Shown piece after piece: positions 9,522 to 22,189 of a DNA stretch of 64,000 nt. Source of the stretch: Macrothele yani (Eukaryota; Arthropoda; Arachnida; Araneae; Macrothelidae); contig CM077005.1 of assembly GCA_039090855.1 (NCBI GenBank), forward strand, positions 16,097,921-16,161,920, read 5' to 3'. The first letter of the stretch is position 1. Each line of letters opens with the position of its first letter. The notes beneath the pieces were generated by a model. It saw only the letters and a program-made list of their open reading frames with translations, did no database searches and was not told the DNA's origin. A program made the translations under genes and the position numbers.

Positions 9522-11370
9522 TATATTGTATAGGGAATATTTGTATGTATGTTTGGTGTATATGTTTGACAAAAAAAAATGTTTTTTGAGTGCCGATATG
9601 TAAAAGGACTGTAGATGTCTCCTGGTGAGTATATATGGTGTGGCTGCTTTTTGCGTGAAAGAAGGAGTAACAGAGGATTACTACATATGATGCCTCTGAA
9701 AAAAAAAAAAACCTACATGACCAGGAACAGAAGAAAATAACATGAATGACATCAGATACGATAATGATAAAAACTCCGTGCTGGAAATTGATATTTTGAT
9801 AAAAACTCACGTTCTGGAAATGTTGAACAGGGAGCAAGACCAAGAAATGGTAAGTTGCCCTGAATATATTGACTAATATTCTTCTTACACCAGAAAGGAG
9901 AAACTTACCTTACCACACAAAAATTGACATGTGCAAAAAAAGAGGTCAGTGTATAAAAAAGATTTCCTGCGTGTTAAATAATTTTCCTTATTGCTGAAGG
10001 GAGAGTACAGAAAAAATAAAACTACATTCCTCTTTCACCCTGACAATGAGTGAAGTTGTATTTCCTAATCAGCAAATATTTTGGGTCTTAATTTTCAAAC
10101 TGGAAGAACAGCAACAGATCATGAATTTAACAAAGTATTAAACTTAATATTACACATCTAAATTTGAATCAATTATAAATAACTGTTTAGTGTAGTCCCA
10201 TAAAAATAAACAAACTGGATAACTTACAACTAGCAAATGTTAATCAATCATGCATATGACCTCACACAATTCCAGAATTTGCATTTGCAGAATCACTGCC
10301 CACTTTCTTTAATTTGTGCAGTCAGCCTGTAGAAAAGGATGCATTTGTTGTAATGCTAACTTTCCTTTAATTTCTTTCACACAGCAAGAATCACTTTCAT
10401 TGGGAGATTTGCAGTGAAATATTGGGTAAAAACTTAAAACAGCAGTTAAGCTTTACAGAACTGACCTTCCTGCACATAATTTTCTTCTTGAGATCTAACA
10501 GTCCATTAGCATGCCTTTTTTTTTTTTTTCTCTCTTTTTTTTTTTTTTATGCATGCTTGTTTGCAAATGGTTATCAGGGCTGTCAAGCCTAGTTAATCGA
10601 ATTTCTTTGCAAGTTCAACTATGCTCAAGTGGGAATTACAATCAACTTGTTTAAAATCTCTGACTTCATTTAAACTGAGTGCATTTTGCTAACAAAGTAT
10701 AGCTGTGGCTGGAAGAACTGCCTGCAACAAAAGCCCAGAAAACATACAAAATTGTATATTTTGACCAAGCCCTCTGGGCTGAGTCAAAATTCAAATTTTA
10801 CAACACAATTTCAGCTGTTGTCAGCTGTAAACATCAATTCATGCAATGTGGAGTGGTGAAGAAACAAAGAAGGAAGAATCCAACTACTGATTGTGTTTGA
10901 TAGCTGTTGAAATGACATTTCCTTTGATACAATGGGAGAAAAGGTTTTACCATAAAGGCAAGACAAAAAATTTTGGAGTCAAAACTTACTATTCACAGCC
11001 TTGAAAAAATATACATACAGTTGAATCCATATATAATGAAATTGAAGAGAGTCAAACACATTCCATATAAAGGAACTTTGTTATAACAGACAGATAAAAA
11101 AGGGATATGTTTGGCATATTTCATTATTCACTGAAAACTACAGCAAAATAATGCGAGATCTGCAATAAGCAAAACATTCAGCGAATGTACAAATTAAAGT
11201 AAATACCAAAATTTTTAATTTCACCTGTTACATGCTACATTGGACATATGAGCTAATTTTTGTTGCTTTTGTACTTATCAATTCCTCAAATGCAGCGGTT
11301 AAGGTATTTAAACAGAGATTAAGTGTTTGAAAGGTGGCGAGGGGAAAGAAAAGGCAACATTTACCCAGAT
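9522..11370. other. AT-rich sequence without recognised gene
   Basis: About 1.8 kb with no convincing exon or transposon. There is a degenerate direct repeat around 9766-9830 (GATAAAAACTC...CTGGAAAT twice) and pyrimidine-rich runs near 10518-10550. A TACAGTTGAATCC motif at 11027 resembles a pogo-type end but has no partner that I can find. Confidence 0.45.
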
Positions 11371-12650
11371 GTACAGGGGTTGGGCAGTATAATATGAACA
11401 CCTAAGAAACAAAGGTTTTTACATACCTAATAGAGTGTGGGACCAGCTTTAATATTCAAAACCTCTTGAATCCTCCTTGGAATGGATGCATACAAATCCT
11501 GTGTGAAGGTTAGTGGGAAGTTATACCATTCTTCATGCAGAAACTGCTCCAGGTCCTTTAGAGATGCAGGAGGAGGATAACGGGATCTTACTGTTTTCCA
11601 AAACAGACCACAGTGGCTCAGTGTTGTTTAAGTCTGGTGATTGGGGAGGCCAAGGAAGGTGTGAAGTTCGTCCTCATGTTCCTCAAACCATGACTGGATA
11701 TTCCAAGCTCTGTGAGTAGGGGCGTTATCATCTTGATAGATGGCATCCCCTGCAGGAAACAATGCCCGAGTCGTGAGATGGACTTGGTCGGTCAAAATGG
11801 TTTCATATGCCCTGCCAGTCATCCATCCTTTCGAAGTGTTCAGGGGACTTGCTGAAAACCACGATATGACTGACCAGAGCATAACAGGACCACTACCATG
11901 CTGCACTGTTGGAAGCAGACAGTCAGGGCTGTACACTTCTGATGGTGTTCTCCACACGTAAACATCTCCTGCAATGGGGAATAGTGTGTATGTGGATTCA
12001 ACCGACCACATTACATGCTTCCATGCATCGGCATTCCAAGTTATAAGCTCCTGTCACCACTTCCGTCGCCATTGTGTATTCATTTGGGTAACCAGAGGTT
12101 TTGCAATAGCAGTTCTGCCATGTATATCTTGTTTACGCAGTTCCCTGTGCGCTGTTTTCATTGATACCGGAGTCTGGATTGTAGATTGAGCTCTGCACTA
12201 ATTTTCGAGGCCCAGGTCTTCTTATATATATTATGGGTAACAATCCTCTTTAATGCTCTCCTGTCTCAATCAGTCAGGCACATTTTCCGACCACTCTTCT
12301 GTTTCACAGACGAGGTTTTGCCACGAACACAGTATGCTGTCATGACGCTGGACACAGTAGCTCTCAATACCCCCACTACCCCGGGCGACTGTTGTCATGG
12401 AGGCACCAACTAGTTGGCCACCAGCAATTAGCCCTCTTTCAAAGTCCATTAGGTAACTCATTTCATCATCACCCTGAAAGAAATTTTGCAACAAGACACT
12501 TTAAATGTACTTAAACAGGACCTTGATGTTCTAAACAAAGCTATTATAACCAAAAGGTGGAGGATACCTTTGCGTATTGCGACGTATGCAGCTGCAATAA
12601 AAGCCACGTCTCCGAGTGCGATGTTCACATTGTTCTGTCTGTTGTCAACA
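11371..12650 (-). mobile_element. Degenerate Tc1-like transposon
   Basis: The left end carries CAGGGGTTGGGCAGTATAAT at about 11372. A weaker inverse match (GATGTTCACATTGTTCTG) near 12620-12640 may be the other terminal repeat. The coding remnant lies between. The boundaries, especially the right one, are approximate. Confidence 0.6.
11500..12494 (-). pseudogene. Tc1 transposase remnant
   Basis: The minus strand shows an N-terminal Tc1-like segment (MSYLMDFERGLIAGGQLVGASMTT at about 12270-12460), a broken middle, and the catalytic part at 11628-12011 with GPVMLWSVIS, the YQDDNAPTHRA second-Asp motif, and LGLPNHQT where the family has a WP-x-QSPDLN motif. Several stops and frame changes separate the pieces. 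Function as a DDE transposase is lost. Confidence 0.75.
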
Positions 12651-12895
12651 GCTAGTAATATGTTGTTGTTTTTTCAAAACTGATTTATGCCACTATCAAA
12701 TAAAAAATCATTTATTTTTCCATGGTGAAATATGATACCAAATGGTCTTTTCCACATTTTTGAAGATACTAACCTTATGAATAATGGGCAAAAATTGCAT
12801 GTTTTCATTTCTCATGCAGTCCTACTAGTTCAGCAACTTCTAAAACAAGAAATATGGCACCATATTAAACAGATTTTGTAAAGGGAAACACATAC

Positions 12896-13131
12896 CCCTG
12901 GGGTCCATCTTTCCTCATCAGCAGGCATGACCTCTGCTAAAGAGCATGCTATGGCTTGCTTGGTAAGTTTGATGAAACGATCAAACAACTTGCGGAGATA
13001 TCGATTGTGAATAACTTCTTTGTTGCCAAAGTCCACATACTGTACTTCAACCATAGCACCTCCTGGTAAACTCAGCACCTCAGCTCTATACCACTGTTTG
13101 TCAACACTGTACTGTGAAGCACAGATCATAC
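12896..13131 (-). CDS. Tudor-domain protein, internal exon
   Basis: A 236-nt minus-strand exon with a pyrimidine-rich acceptor (CTCATTTCTTAG ending at 13132) and a donor GTATGTG beginning at 12895. It encodes MICASQYSVDKQWYRAEVLS...VEVQYVDFGNKE...LRKLFDRFIKLTKQAIACSLAEVMPADEERWTPG. The W-Y-R-A ... V-x-Y-V-D-F-G-N series is the Tudor core whose aromatic residues bind symmetrically methylated arginine, usually on Piwi-clade proteins in germline piRNA granules. The exon starts with GT before the ATG codon, so it needs one base from the upstream exon. It is embedded in Tc1 and LINE debris but its own frame is clean, so it is probably functional. It resembles multi-Tudor proteins (TDRD or RNF17 type), but I cannot name the orthologue. 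Confidence 0.85.
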
Positions 13132-13850
13132 CTAAGAAATGAGGCAAATGTGAATAATCAGAAGTTTTGTTTTTCACTCAATGAAAATTACAGTAAATAC
13201 ATTCAATTACAATTACAAAACTGTGTAAGGACCTGAAACATTAGGATTTTCTACTTACCAGCAGATCATAGCTACTGTACACAAGATATTTTTGTTTTCT
13301 TTGTCAAATCAAGGTCAATTTTTATTTAAAAGTGGAAAGTTTCTTTTTTACTGATCTACTGACAAGTGATTGCCTGATACTGTTAAAAATCCAAGTATGC
13401 AGCAACTGTAACAAAAGGATTACTACTGCTTCTAGCAGAAATTTAAAAGAAAATAAAGTTCACATATTCCACACATTTTGGAACAACCATCTTCAGCAGC
13501 AGTGTCTGCTATGACTCTACACTTCATGATGCTCACGTTTAACATTCTAAGTGTCACGAAATTTTATGTAAAGTACAAGTGCAGCAATAGTACGTGCTCT
13601 TGAACCACATGTTTAGTTCTTGCATGAAGAATAATGTGTTGAATATTTTCTAATAAAAAAGAAATCTACTATCCAAACAGTATTGAATTAAAAGTCTTTT
13701 CATCCCTTAAAGACCTAGGTCTGATGTGCAGATTTTGACAATCTTTTTGCATTTCTAGTGCTCTATCATAAAATGTTGGTTGTGGTTTCACAACAACAAC
13801 AACAAAAAAAAGTTTTTCATATATATATATTTTTTTTTATATATATAACG
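13132..13850. other. Probable intron sequence
   Basis: Lies upstream of the Tudor exon on its strand. No transposon end is recognised. A second splice-donor-like sequence (GTAAGTAG on the minus strand near 13250) has no clear exon attached. Confidence 0.4.
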
Positions 13851-13854
13851 GGTT

Positions 13855-14400
13855 TTCAAGAGAGTCCCGCCCGGCTGACTGTGTATGAAAGTGTAATTGT
13901 TCCTACTCTGATGTATGGCAGTGAAACCTAGGTACTACTGAAGAAACAAAGTTGTGGCAAGACACGTTCTGATCAAGTGAGGAATGAAAATGTGTTGCAG
14001 TTGCGTAATGTAAAGCAAAATGTTGTTAGCAAGGTGGGTCTAGACTACTATGCTTCGGTAGTTTGGCCATGTAGAAAGAATGAGTGATGAGATGCTCACT
14101 AAGAAAATTTTTTTTAGCCCAAATGGCAGGAAAGAAAGACAGAGGAAGGCCAAGGAAGTCATGGGAAGAACAGATTTATGGGGTCTGCTTGAGAAAAAGA
14201 TTATGAAGTACAGAAGATCTTGTATATGGCATGTGATGGATGTCAGTGAAGCCCGTGTTGTACGTCAAGATCACTGTAAATGGAGAAGTTTGATATGGCA
14301 ACAGTAAGTAAAAATTATCTGGCAGTTTGTATTTGTGGAGCTAACCTCTGAATCTCAGAGAACAGCTTAGTGATATCTATAATATGTGCATTTTTCTTAA
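13855..14400 (+). mobile_element. Second LINE family, 3' fragment (C-terminus plus tail)
   Basis: The plus strand reads LTVYESVIVPTLMYGSET (the post-reverse-transcriptase region common in invertebrate LINEs). After decayed sequence comes a frame with RPRKSW-like and DVSEARVVRQDHCKWRSLIWQQ segments ending near 14307. A tail GCTAACCTCTGAATCTCAGA at about 14340 follows. The same tail occurs at 45.4 and 56.5 kb. It is 5'-truncated, as many LINE insertions are. It differs from the RTE copies A-D in both C-terminus and tail. Confidence 0.75.
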
Positions 14401-15030
14401 CAAACCCTTTTGAAATTTTTTACTATGCATATAGGTATCAACTAAGCTGTTCTTTGAGATTCTGTTTAGCTCCTTAAAATATGGTCATCTGCTAGGGTGG
14501 CACAAAAATGGCAGTTAAAAAAAATATATATATTTTAAAATAAGTTTTCTAATGGGAGCAAAAGTTGCCTTTTGGGACCAGTATGAAGACTGCGAAATTT
14601 TAAAGATCTATGAAAATGTTTTGTGGTGTTGCAAGATCCTTATTAAAGAATGAGATTTTAAGTAAAAAATCCTAAGTTTTCAAGAATTTTTTATTACCTA
14701 TATTTTTTTATTTAACTTTCTTTAAATAATATTTTTGACAAACCATATTGTTCATGTAAACTTTTACCTTTAGAATTGCCCCAAGAAGGAATTTATTTGT
14801 GCACAATGAGTTTGTTAATATATCACATTTTTGTTATTTTTTTTATGGAATTTCATTGGATACAAGTACTCCATTCAAAACTGATATAAATACTATACTA
14901 GCAGATGTGTTATAAAAGCAACAGACAATAGACATTCATTAAACTTTATCAATATATTGAGGTAAATATTACAAGCATTCAACAGAATATGGAAAAAAGT
15001 TTTGATAACTCACTTTGTTTAAGAATTTCT
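14401..15030. other. AT-rich sequence without recognised feature
   Basis: No coding, RNA or transposon signal that I can support. Confidence 0.45.
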
Positions 15031-15037
15031 CTTATAA

Positions 15038-16892
15038 TTATATTACTTTTATATTGAAATGTTTCTTAGTTTCAAATTTTGGCATCGATTTCCGAGATCC
15101 TATTTTCACTTTTAAAAACCCATCTCTTGCAGAGACCCCACACTTGGGTAACGACGATGCAGTAGCTAACTTCACCATTCTCTCAACGGCTTGTATGCGA
15201 CATGGATAAGAGGGAGGCTGCACTTGTTTTAGTTCTTCATCACTAATATGCTTGGTCATTGGTTGTTCTGTTACTTTGATGGCATTCCAAGTGATCATAT
15301 CAATATAGTCTTTGACTTTGAAGGTAATAGCTGGAATAACAAATTTTCCTATTCCTTCTTTGTGTTCCACCCTCACTTTTAGCAGTCAACGTAGGCCTGC
15401 CTAGCTCTCTCACATGCTTGCATTGGTCAGTTATCAAGCACAGCAGAAGGTTTTCATGTGATGCAAAGTAGCCATTTCTTTGAAAACTGGATCAATCTTG
15501 TTACGAAGACGCTCTGGAAGATAACGGAAATACTTTATACGTCTCCACAAAAGCTTTGAGCCATGAATACATGATGTTTCAGCTTTATGCGGAACCAGAC
15601 AGGTGCATATACTTAAGTATTTTGCCATTGTGAAAAAATGTTCTGGTCCATTTTCTGTCCCAACATACACTGGCAGTGAAAAAAGAACACCAAGAAGGAG
15701 ACGTCCGATACCAACAAAATTTATACAGCATAATAACGGAATACAGAGGATAATGTGATCAAAACATTATGGCAAAATACAGCTGTATTTGCTGGTAAAC
15801 TGAAAAATAACACTTCCATGTAACATGGTTAGTATGAGGTTGAACCGCCATGAACTGGGTCACACTGTGCAATTCTGGCATGGAGTCTGTCGTACAGATG
15901 TTGGATGTAAGTTTGGGGTATTGAGGTGGGCTAGAGTCAGAGGTACACATGCCAGAGGCACACGTGCACATAGTCCTGCCTCCAGTAGACGGTTGCGGAT
16001 TGTTCGCACAGTCACCTCAGGTGCAACAGCAGCTAGAATTTGCGTCACAGTGGATGTTCTGCTTGACAACGCCACTCTTCTAATGCGTTGATCAGTCCGC
16101 TCATCAGTCCGTCTGTGACTCCCGGTTCCACGTCTTCTCATGTGGGAATGTTCCTCGGACCATCTACGCCACCATTGTGCCACTACCGATACTTCCCGTC
16201 CAATTCCCTCCGCAATACGACCACCCGGCGTCGCGGAGTCCGACTAGACAACCTCGCTCAAAGTCCGATAACTGCTGAAATCGTACACATCTTCAATGTC
16301 CAGGCATTGCAGCTTCTTGAGGGCCTTCGCACGTGTTCGTACGCCGACGACTGATTACATTCACTTCGCCGTACTCCTTAAATACCACCGACGATAATTT
16401 GCATATTATGCCGTGCTGTGGCATAAGCGCTCACCAGTTGGTCCCGAAATTAACATCACACCTACGTAAACTCAACCCCATTAACATCACACCTACGTAA
16501 ACTCGACCCCATTAACAAATGTAAATTTCATGATCGTCCGCCAAATCCTTCTTGGTGTTCTTTTTTCACTTTCCGCCAGTGTACAAACAAAGTATGCCAC
16601 TTGCCAATTTCAGCCACCTTGAGTGTGCAAGTTTTCCTGGTTTCCTCATTGACAGATCATAATGGCACACACCACTAGAGATTGCATGGCACATTTCCAA
16701 TAAATATTTTTGGTCTGTGCTCATGTCATCCTTAATTTCCAAGGGAGACAGGTCATTTTCAATTAAAGCAAATTCAATTACTGGTAGTTCCTGACAGTTC
16801 TCAAGTTTCTTGCCTATTTTGCCACCAAACTCATTTGGTCCTTTTGTTTTTCTATCCAGAAAAGAGATGACGTAAGGGCAGTTCATTTGCAT
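15038..16892 (-). pseudogene. Uncharacterised conserved protein (cc8L18.2-like family), broken and split by a Tc1
   Basis: Minus-strand segments in order: 16892-16582 (LPVIEFALIENDLS, MSTDQKYLLEMCHAISSGVC, and RKPGKLAHSRWLKLASGILCLY), then after the Tc1 insertion 15665-15434 (VGTENGPEHFFTMAKYLS ... LLWRRIKYFRYLPERLRNKIDPV), a frameshift into HENLLLCLITDQCKHVRELG, and 15376-15038 (AITFKVKDYIDMITWNAI ... RDGFLKVKIGSRKSMPKFETKK). From memory this matches a widespread uncharacterised family in arthropods and cnidarians, sometimes labelled cc8L18.2-like; its biochemical role is unknown to me. There are no introns inside the alignable part. At least one frameshift and the insertion make it a pseudogene. 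It may itself be a multicopy, possibly mobile, family. Confidence 0.65.
15668..16581 (-). mobile_element. Small Tc1-like transposon, deletion derivative (914 bp)
   Basis: Terminal inverted repeats begin CACTGGC at 15668 and, on the complement, CACTGGCGGAAAGTG at 16581. Both continue with GTGAAAAAAGAACACCAAG; the left copy lacks four bases. TA flanks both ends (15666-15667 and 16582-16583). The minus strand keeps the N-terminal DNA-binding half of a Tc1 transposase (16183-15860: an RRTDERTDQRIRR linker, then TILAAVAPEVTVRTIRNRLLEAGL), but the catalytic core is deleted. A 33-bp direct duplication (CATCACACCTACGTAAACTC twice) lies at 16454-16520. The insertion site is inside the conserved-protein pseudogene. 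Confidence 0.88.
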
Positions 16893-17571
16893 GAAATAGA
16901 CAAATCATCCATTCTAGCAGCTTTCCTATTTCTTTTTCCAATAAAGAGATGACACCATTAGTAGCACCAGTTTTAGTGACTAGTAGGCAGATGGGATCTA
17001 TCCCTCCTGCCTTCCCTCCCTGCCTACTAGTCTATGCGGCACCTGTTAGAATATTTGTTTATTAAACAAAGATTTAATGTTTAATGTTTGTGTGTTATGT
17101 GATGTGTGGTGCAGTGTTCTTCAATGTCGCACTATAATCTCAGCTGTGTTGCTATTATACTTATCATTTCCTCTCTACTAGTGATGGAACGGAAGACAAA
17201 ACCAGTCTACACATGTGTCTAAGTAAAAAAATAAGCCAAAGTTCAAAAAATCACATAAAGGAAGCATTTCAACAAGTTTGTGGCACTCCATAAAATTTTC
17301 TGATTGATTTGATATTTTTTCACTCAACTACAGTTGTTAAATGTACTTTTTTATCATTATTAGAAATTTGTATTTAAAAAACTACCAAAAAACAATCACA
17401 AAAAGTGTTAGACTTCAACTTGTTTGCGACACCTCAAACATTTTCATGATTGCTTTGATATTTTATACAGTTCATTACATTAGTCAAAGGCAACTTTCTA
17501 TTGCTATTAGATATTTTAATTCAATTTTCTTTTTTTTTCATTCCACCCTAAAGGACAGTGTTCAATTTTCT
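16893..17571. other. Sequence without recognised gene
   Basis: A palindrome-like pair CTAGTAGGCAG near 16980 and CTGCCTACTAG near 17023 forms a roughly 11-bp inverted repeat. Otherwise it is AT-rich and featureless to me. Confidence 0.4.
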
Positions 17572-17577
17572 TTTCAC

Positions 17578-20500
17578 CAGGGTTCGTACTCTTTTTTGGG
17601 GAAAAAATTCAAGGACTTTCCAGGCCTTTTCCAGGCCATATACAAAAAATTCCAGGATGATTACTACGCTTTACAGTATCATGCTCAAATTAGTTTTTAA
17701 AAGCAATTTCAGTTTTAAGTAATAAAAATGACGAAAGATACAAATGGATGAGTGTGCTTTTTTACCCATTACATTTCTTTTTAATGTTTTTAATTGGCAA
17801 ATTACCCAATAATGCTAAATTGAATCATGATGCAATTACCACAAGGCTATTCAGAAAATCCTTTCCCTCAATCAGAAAATGATTAATTCAATCAGTCATT
17901 TTAGCTGCATCACTATTCTGCACTATCTTCCATGTAATCAGACTATTATTGATAACAACTGAAATTATTATAAAATAAAGTGAGGGCAGATTCAGAATTT
18001 AAGAATGGGGAGGGCGCACGTCTAACAGAGGACTGGTAAAAAAATCTCTGAGATTTATTTCCTCCAAAAAAAACACGGTGGTAAAACATGGAGGACCCAT
18101 AAGGGGGAGATGGGGTGCTTGCCTGTCAGAGTACATCACAAACAGCAGTTCTGAAGTACTGCTGTGTGGATCACTGAAAAGTTCGGGCCAATGTAAGACA
18201 AAATGTGGAGTTGCAAATCCATAAGTGAAAAAGTGTGATGTCTGAAAACAAGAAACGTGAGACAAAGCAAAGCACTTATCTATTTACTCCCCCCCCCCTT
18301 TTTTTTTTGAAATGGGGCATGTGCCTGTTATGCCCACAGGTGGATTCTAGCTCTGATAAAAAGTGTTTCCAATCCATACATGGGAATGATTTTTTTTCTT
18401 TTTAACATTCCCAATGACTGCCACTGGTGGATGCATATTGGGATGTGACTTTTGAAGGCAATGAAAATCTTAATTACTAGACAGAATATGTTCCAGACTT
18501 GAGGAAAATTTCATCCAATTGTAGTACAGTTATGTTAAATCAAAAAGCATAAGCCACGGAATCACTATGCACCTCAAGAAATGATTCGGGAGTATGCCAA
18601 TCAGTAGACAGAGTGTTGTGCTAAAAGTCTGTTACAAAGCATCACCTCTTACAGCTGGGCTCCAAACCAGAGGAAAGGAAATGTTAACAAACACTTAGTG
18701 CCTGAGGGAAGCAAAACTTTGTACTGGGTCTCCTCCTCCAAGTCTCAAATCTTTCATACTTACCCAGCTGGAGAGTGGACATAGGGCTTCAAGCTTGGAG
18801 AATGAATACTGCTCTTATATCTATGCCTTTGAATTTAATTTCGACCATTTTCAACAGGGTAGGTTCCTAGGTTGTACTGTTCAGCATACTAAAATTTCGC
18901 CAAAATCCAACCCCTTTTACGTTAATTATCGTACGGACAAATGGAAAAAACCAAAGCATAAACGTTTCTGCAACCTACAGTTCGAAAGGGTTAGTAATTT
19001 CTAAAATAAAAACATAACCAACAGCGTGAAAACTAGCTCATACACAGAATATTTGAAACTACAGTATGCGCTCTCAATTATTAGGGATGATAGGGGGAGG
19101 GAATAGAACTGCCCATAATTAGCATGTTCTCGTTGCGCTAGGCGCTTAAGCACTGCTGAATTCCGTCAGACCCCCAATGGTCAAATGATTGAAATGTGCT
19201 GATGTTCATGGAATAAAATGGTTGATCAGCTATGATAACCGCATAAAAGTTCGAAGGGGGAGGAGGGGGGGGGGCGATTTTTTTTTTACTTTATGCAACA
19301 TTCCTCCAGTATTTATCTTGTCATCATCAACAATAGCAATGTAACTACCACTTACGATCGCGGATATCGCCCAACTGAAAATCGGCCATACAACTAAGGG
19401 ATACAACACACAGGTATCATGTTACAACAGTGTATTGTAATCGAAAAAAAAAAAAAAAAAGATTTCAGAAATTAAAATCGAAAAAAAAAAAAAACTTTCA
19501 GAAATTAATATCATCAAGTCATGGTGTTTCAAAAATCCGCTTTCCTTTATAATGTTTAAAAACATGTAATGTTATTTCTTTTTTACCTGTCTTGTATAAT
19601 AAAATGGGTTGATTTTTTTATGGAATCAGACGTCCATATGTCTGATTGTCTTCGTCTGAGTTCACACGTTAGCTACTGTGTACAAGTAGACATATTTTTT
19701 CAGCTCAAAAATATGTAGTTTTGTATGTATTCACAGTATAACTCATTCCGTATTCCCACAGAACAAAATTCAGCAGATACAAATGAAGAACATCAAGACC
19801 CACCCAACACCATGTTTCCGATTGTCTGCTGTTTATATTCAAGAAATGCGAATATGGATCAATGGTGAATGCAGCAACTATGGTTTTTATTTATTACCAA
19901 GAAAAAAAAAAAAGGAGCCTGAAAGCTGTAAAGCTGAAACGGATATTTCTCCCCCTCCCGAAAACATTCCGATTAAGTTCAAACAGCAGGAGCACGCGTC
20001 CACGCACACTCAACCTCTGGAATGTCCTGATGGAACGGCTTCTTTTCATTTGGCACATCGCCATAAATCACCACCTGCAGCTCACTGAAGTGTCTTCCTC
20101 CTTCACCCTAACTATAGGAGAAAACGTAAAAAAAAAAAAAATGTTGACCAATTTTCGACAAAATGACCAAATTTACGTCATAACATTGCAATTTACTAAA
20201 ATACGATTATCTGCTGAATTTCGCCTAAATCCATTGAAAACTTTTTAATTATAGATTTTTTTATTAAAACAGTAGCTCAGACATCTGAATAAAAATGTAT
20301 GTTTGTAATTAAAATAGAGTCCATATCATCACAGAAACAAAATTTAAGGATCACTCTGTTTAAATAAACCATGGCATCTAAAAAAAATAATTTGCTTGCT
20401 TTTCCCGTAATTTATAATTGCCGTTTCTTTTTTTGAATCCGATTTTGCAACGGAAGATTTTTTTTTTTTTTTTTTTTGCATCTGCTAAAGTTTCAAACGG

Positions 20501-21471
20501 AATTCGGCGAAATTTGCACTAGAACTTTATTGTGATGTATTTTAACCACTGTAAAAATTTTACTGTGTTATTTTCAAAATTCCGGAAAATGGATTTCTGA
20601 AAATATCTTAGTCCTTTTGAGCCGTGGAAGTGATAAACAGGTGTTTGCTTTCTTCCCAACCAAGGGCTTCGGATCAGCGCTCCCAGCTGTCAATCAACCG
20701 TTGCTATGGTAACACACTTTCTGCTCAAGGCTCACTGTCTAAAGAGGCACACATAATAAAAATTTCCAATGCTAACTTTTTAAGTTTTAAACCGATTCAA
20801 ATGGAATTTTGGGAGTGAGCTTCTGTAATCCAATTATAGTAAATGTAAAAATTTCAGCCACTTTTGTGAAAAATTCGCAAAGATAGTTTTCTTATTTTTT
20901 ATCATAAGTAGCCGAAGTCTCTTGAGGGGTGGGCCGGAAGCAAGCGTCTTAATGCAATAAACAAGGAGCAGATGAATGTGTTGTTCAGGCATACTCTTCA
21001 CTGGTGGATGCCAGATGACTTGGTAAACACGCGACCCCCTTGCAAATGCTAAATGTCTCTTCTTTCCCCTTCTGTTGTTCTCAGTAGTTGTCGGACGGAC
21101 ATCAAGCTCAGGGCTAGAGAATGCATCAAGCTCCCCTTCCCTAACAGACCTGCTAGTAATCATCCAATTTTATTGCACTGGAAGTAGTGCTCCACCCCCC
21201 CCAGCCAAATTAGGATTTGGGCACATCCGAAACACCACTGTAGCCGGCGGTTTCTTTGAGAACAGAGGAGAGGAACTTAAAAAAATTAAGGGGTAACAGT
21301 CAGTAACACGATTTCCTAAAAGGGCATTTTTTTTAAGCACTAATTTCAAATTTCAAGGCTTTTCAAGACAGCATTAAAAAAATACCGTTTTTCCAGGATA
21401 TTCCAGGCCTTGAAAACGTAATCATGATTTTCCAGGACTTTCCAGGTTTTCAAGCACGCGTGCGCACCCTG
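17578..21471. mobile_element. hAT-like non-autonomous DNA transposon (3.9 kb), 6-bp target duplication
   Basis: The left end CAGGGTTCGTACTC at 17578 and the right end, read inward as CAGGGTGCGCACGCG from 21471, begin with the hAT-type CAG. The flanking 6-bp direct repeat TTTCAC lies at 17572-17577 and 21472-21477. Subterminal arrays of TTCCAGG and CAAGGACTTTCCAGG lie near both ends (17611-17655 and 21380-21450), possible transposase-binding sites. No transposase motif is found among the short internal frames, so mobility must come from a relative. A module at about 20490-20600 recurs in the 33-41 kb element. Confidence 0.82.
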
Positions 21472-21583
21472 TTTCACTGATGTTTCAAACATTGGCCTTG
21501 AAAACGTAATCATGATTTTCCAGGACTTTCCAGGTTTTCAAGCACGCGTGCGCACCCTGTTTCACTGATGTTTCAAACATTTC
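21408..21583. repeat. 88-bp tandem duplication of a transposon end plus flank
   Basis: CCTTGAAAACGTAATCATG... through CACCCTG, the TTTCAC duplication and TGATGTTTCAAACATT is repeated exactly, with a period of 88. Because it includes target DNA, it arose after the hAT-like element inserted. Confidence 0.9.
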
Positions 21584-21660
21584 CACTTACAGCGATCTTG
21601 GCATACATGCATACTGACATCCATCACACATCTCACACAAACCCCTCTGCACCTCTGCGT
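21584..21660 (-). mobile_element. Second LINE family, short 3' fragment
   Basis: The minus strand encodes MDVSMHVCQDRCKWKCL, matching the MDVSEARVVRQDHCKWRSL C-terminus at 14.2 kb. It is a truncated remnant beside the duplicated hAT end. Confidence 0.55.
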
Positions 21661-21689
21661 GGTCAATTGCTGCACTGTTATGCATAGAT

Positions 21690-22060
21690 TGCAATTTACC
21701 AGCCGACGTTCTCCTCTGGGGTAGATAGCCTTTGGGGCTCCACCATTATGATGTCGGAAAGTTTCGGTGTGCCAGTGGTGCATTCTTGGTACACTCTTAC
21801 TACAACACCTAGCGAATAGCCCACGAAGTCTGCTGTTTCTGAGATGCTTCCACCTTTGGCATGATAGCCAACGGTCATTCCTTTTTGAACGTCCATCAAA
21901 TCAATACCTCTGCCCATTGTGCTCATGTTACATACTATGGCTCATTTGTCCTGGCCAGCTGCTTTCATCTCCTTATGGTCGACTTTGTCACATGCACTGT
22001 GCGACGTGCCTGGACGGGAACACTGATTCTGCGGGTGGCCATAATATTCTATTCTAATAC
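21690..22060 (-). pseudogene. Tc1 transposase N-terminal fragment
   Basis: The minus strand from 21926 reads MGRGIDLMDVQKGMTVGYHAKGG-like sequence with SISETADFVGYSLGVVVRVYQEC, the paired-type helix-turn-helix of Tc1 transposases (compare SITETAAFVKCSRAAVVKVF at 8.5 kb). No catalytic core follows in the expected position, so this is a decayed 5' part. Confidence 0.6.
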
Positions 22061-22189
22061 AACCGTGTATATTCTCTTAATTTCAGCACGAACAAATTAG
22101 ATGAAGAAATTAGTAGGTGTGCGAATTCACCTTTGAAAGTCATGGCCGCTTTAGAAGGGTTTCACATGAATGGTGATTTCTCAAGAAAG

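Noticed and set aside
11027..11110. TACAGTTGAATCC motif as a pogo-type MITE end
   Set aside because: No inverse partner with a TA flank was found within a reasonable distance.
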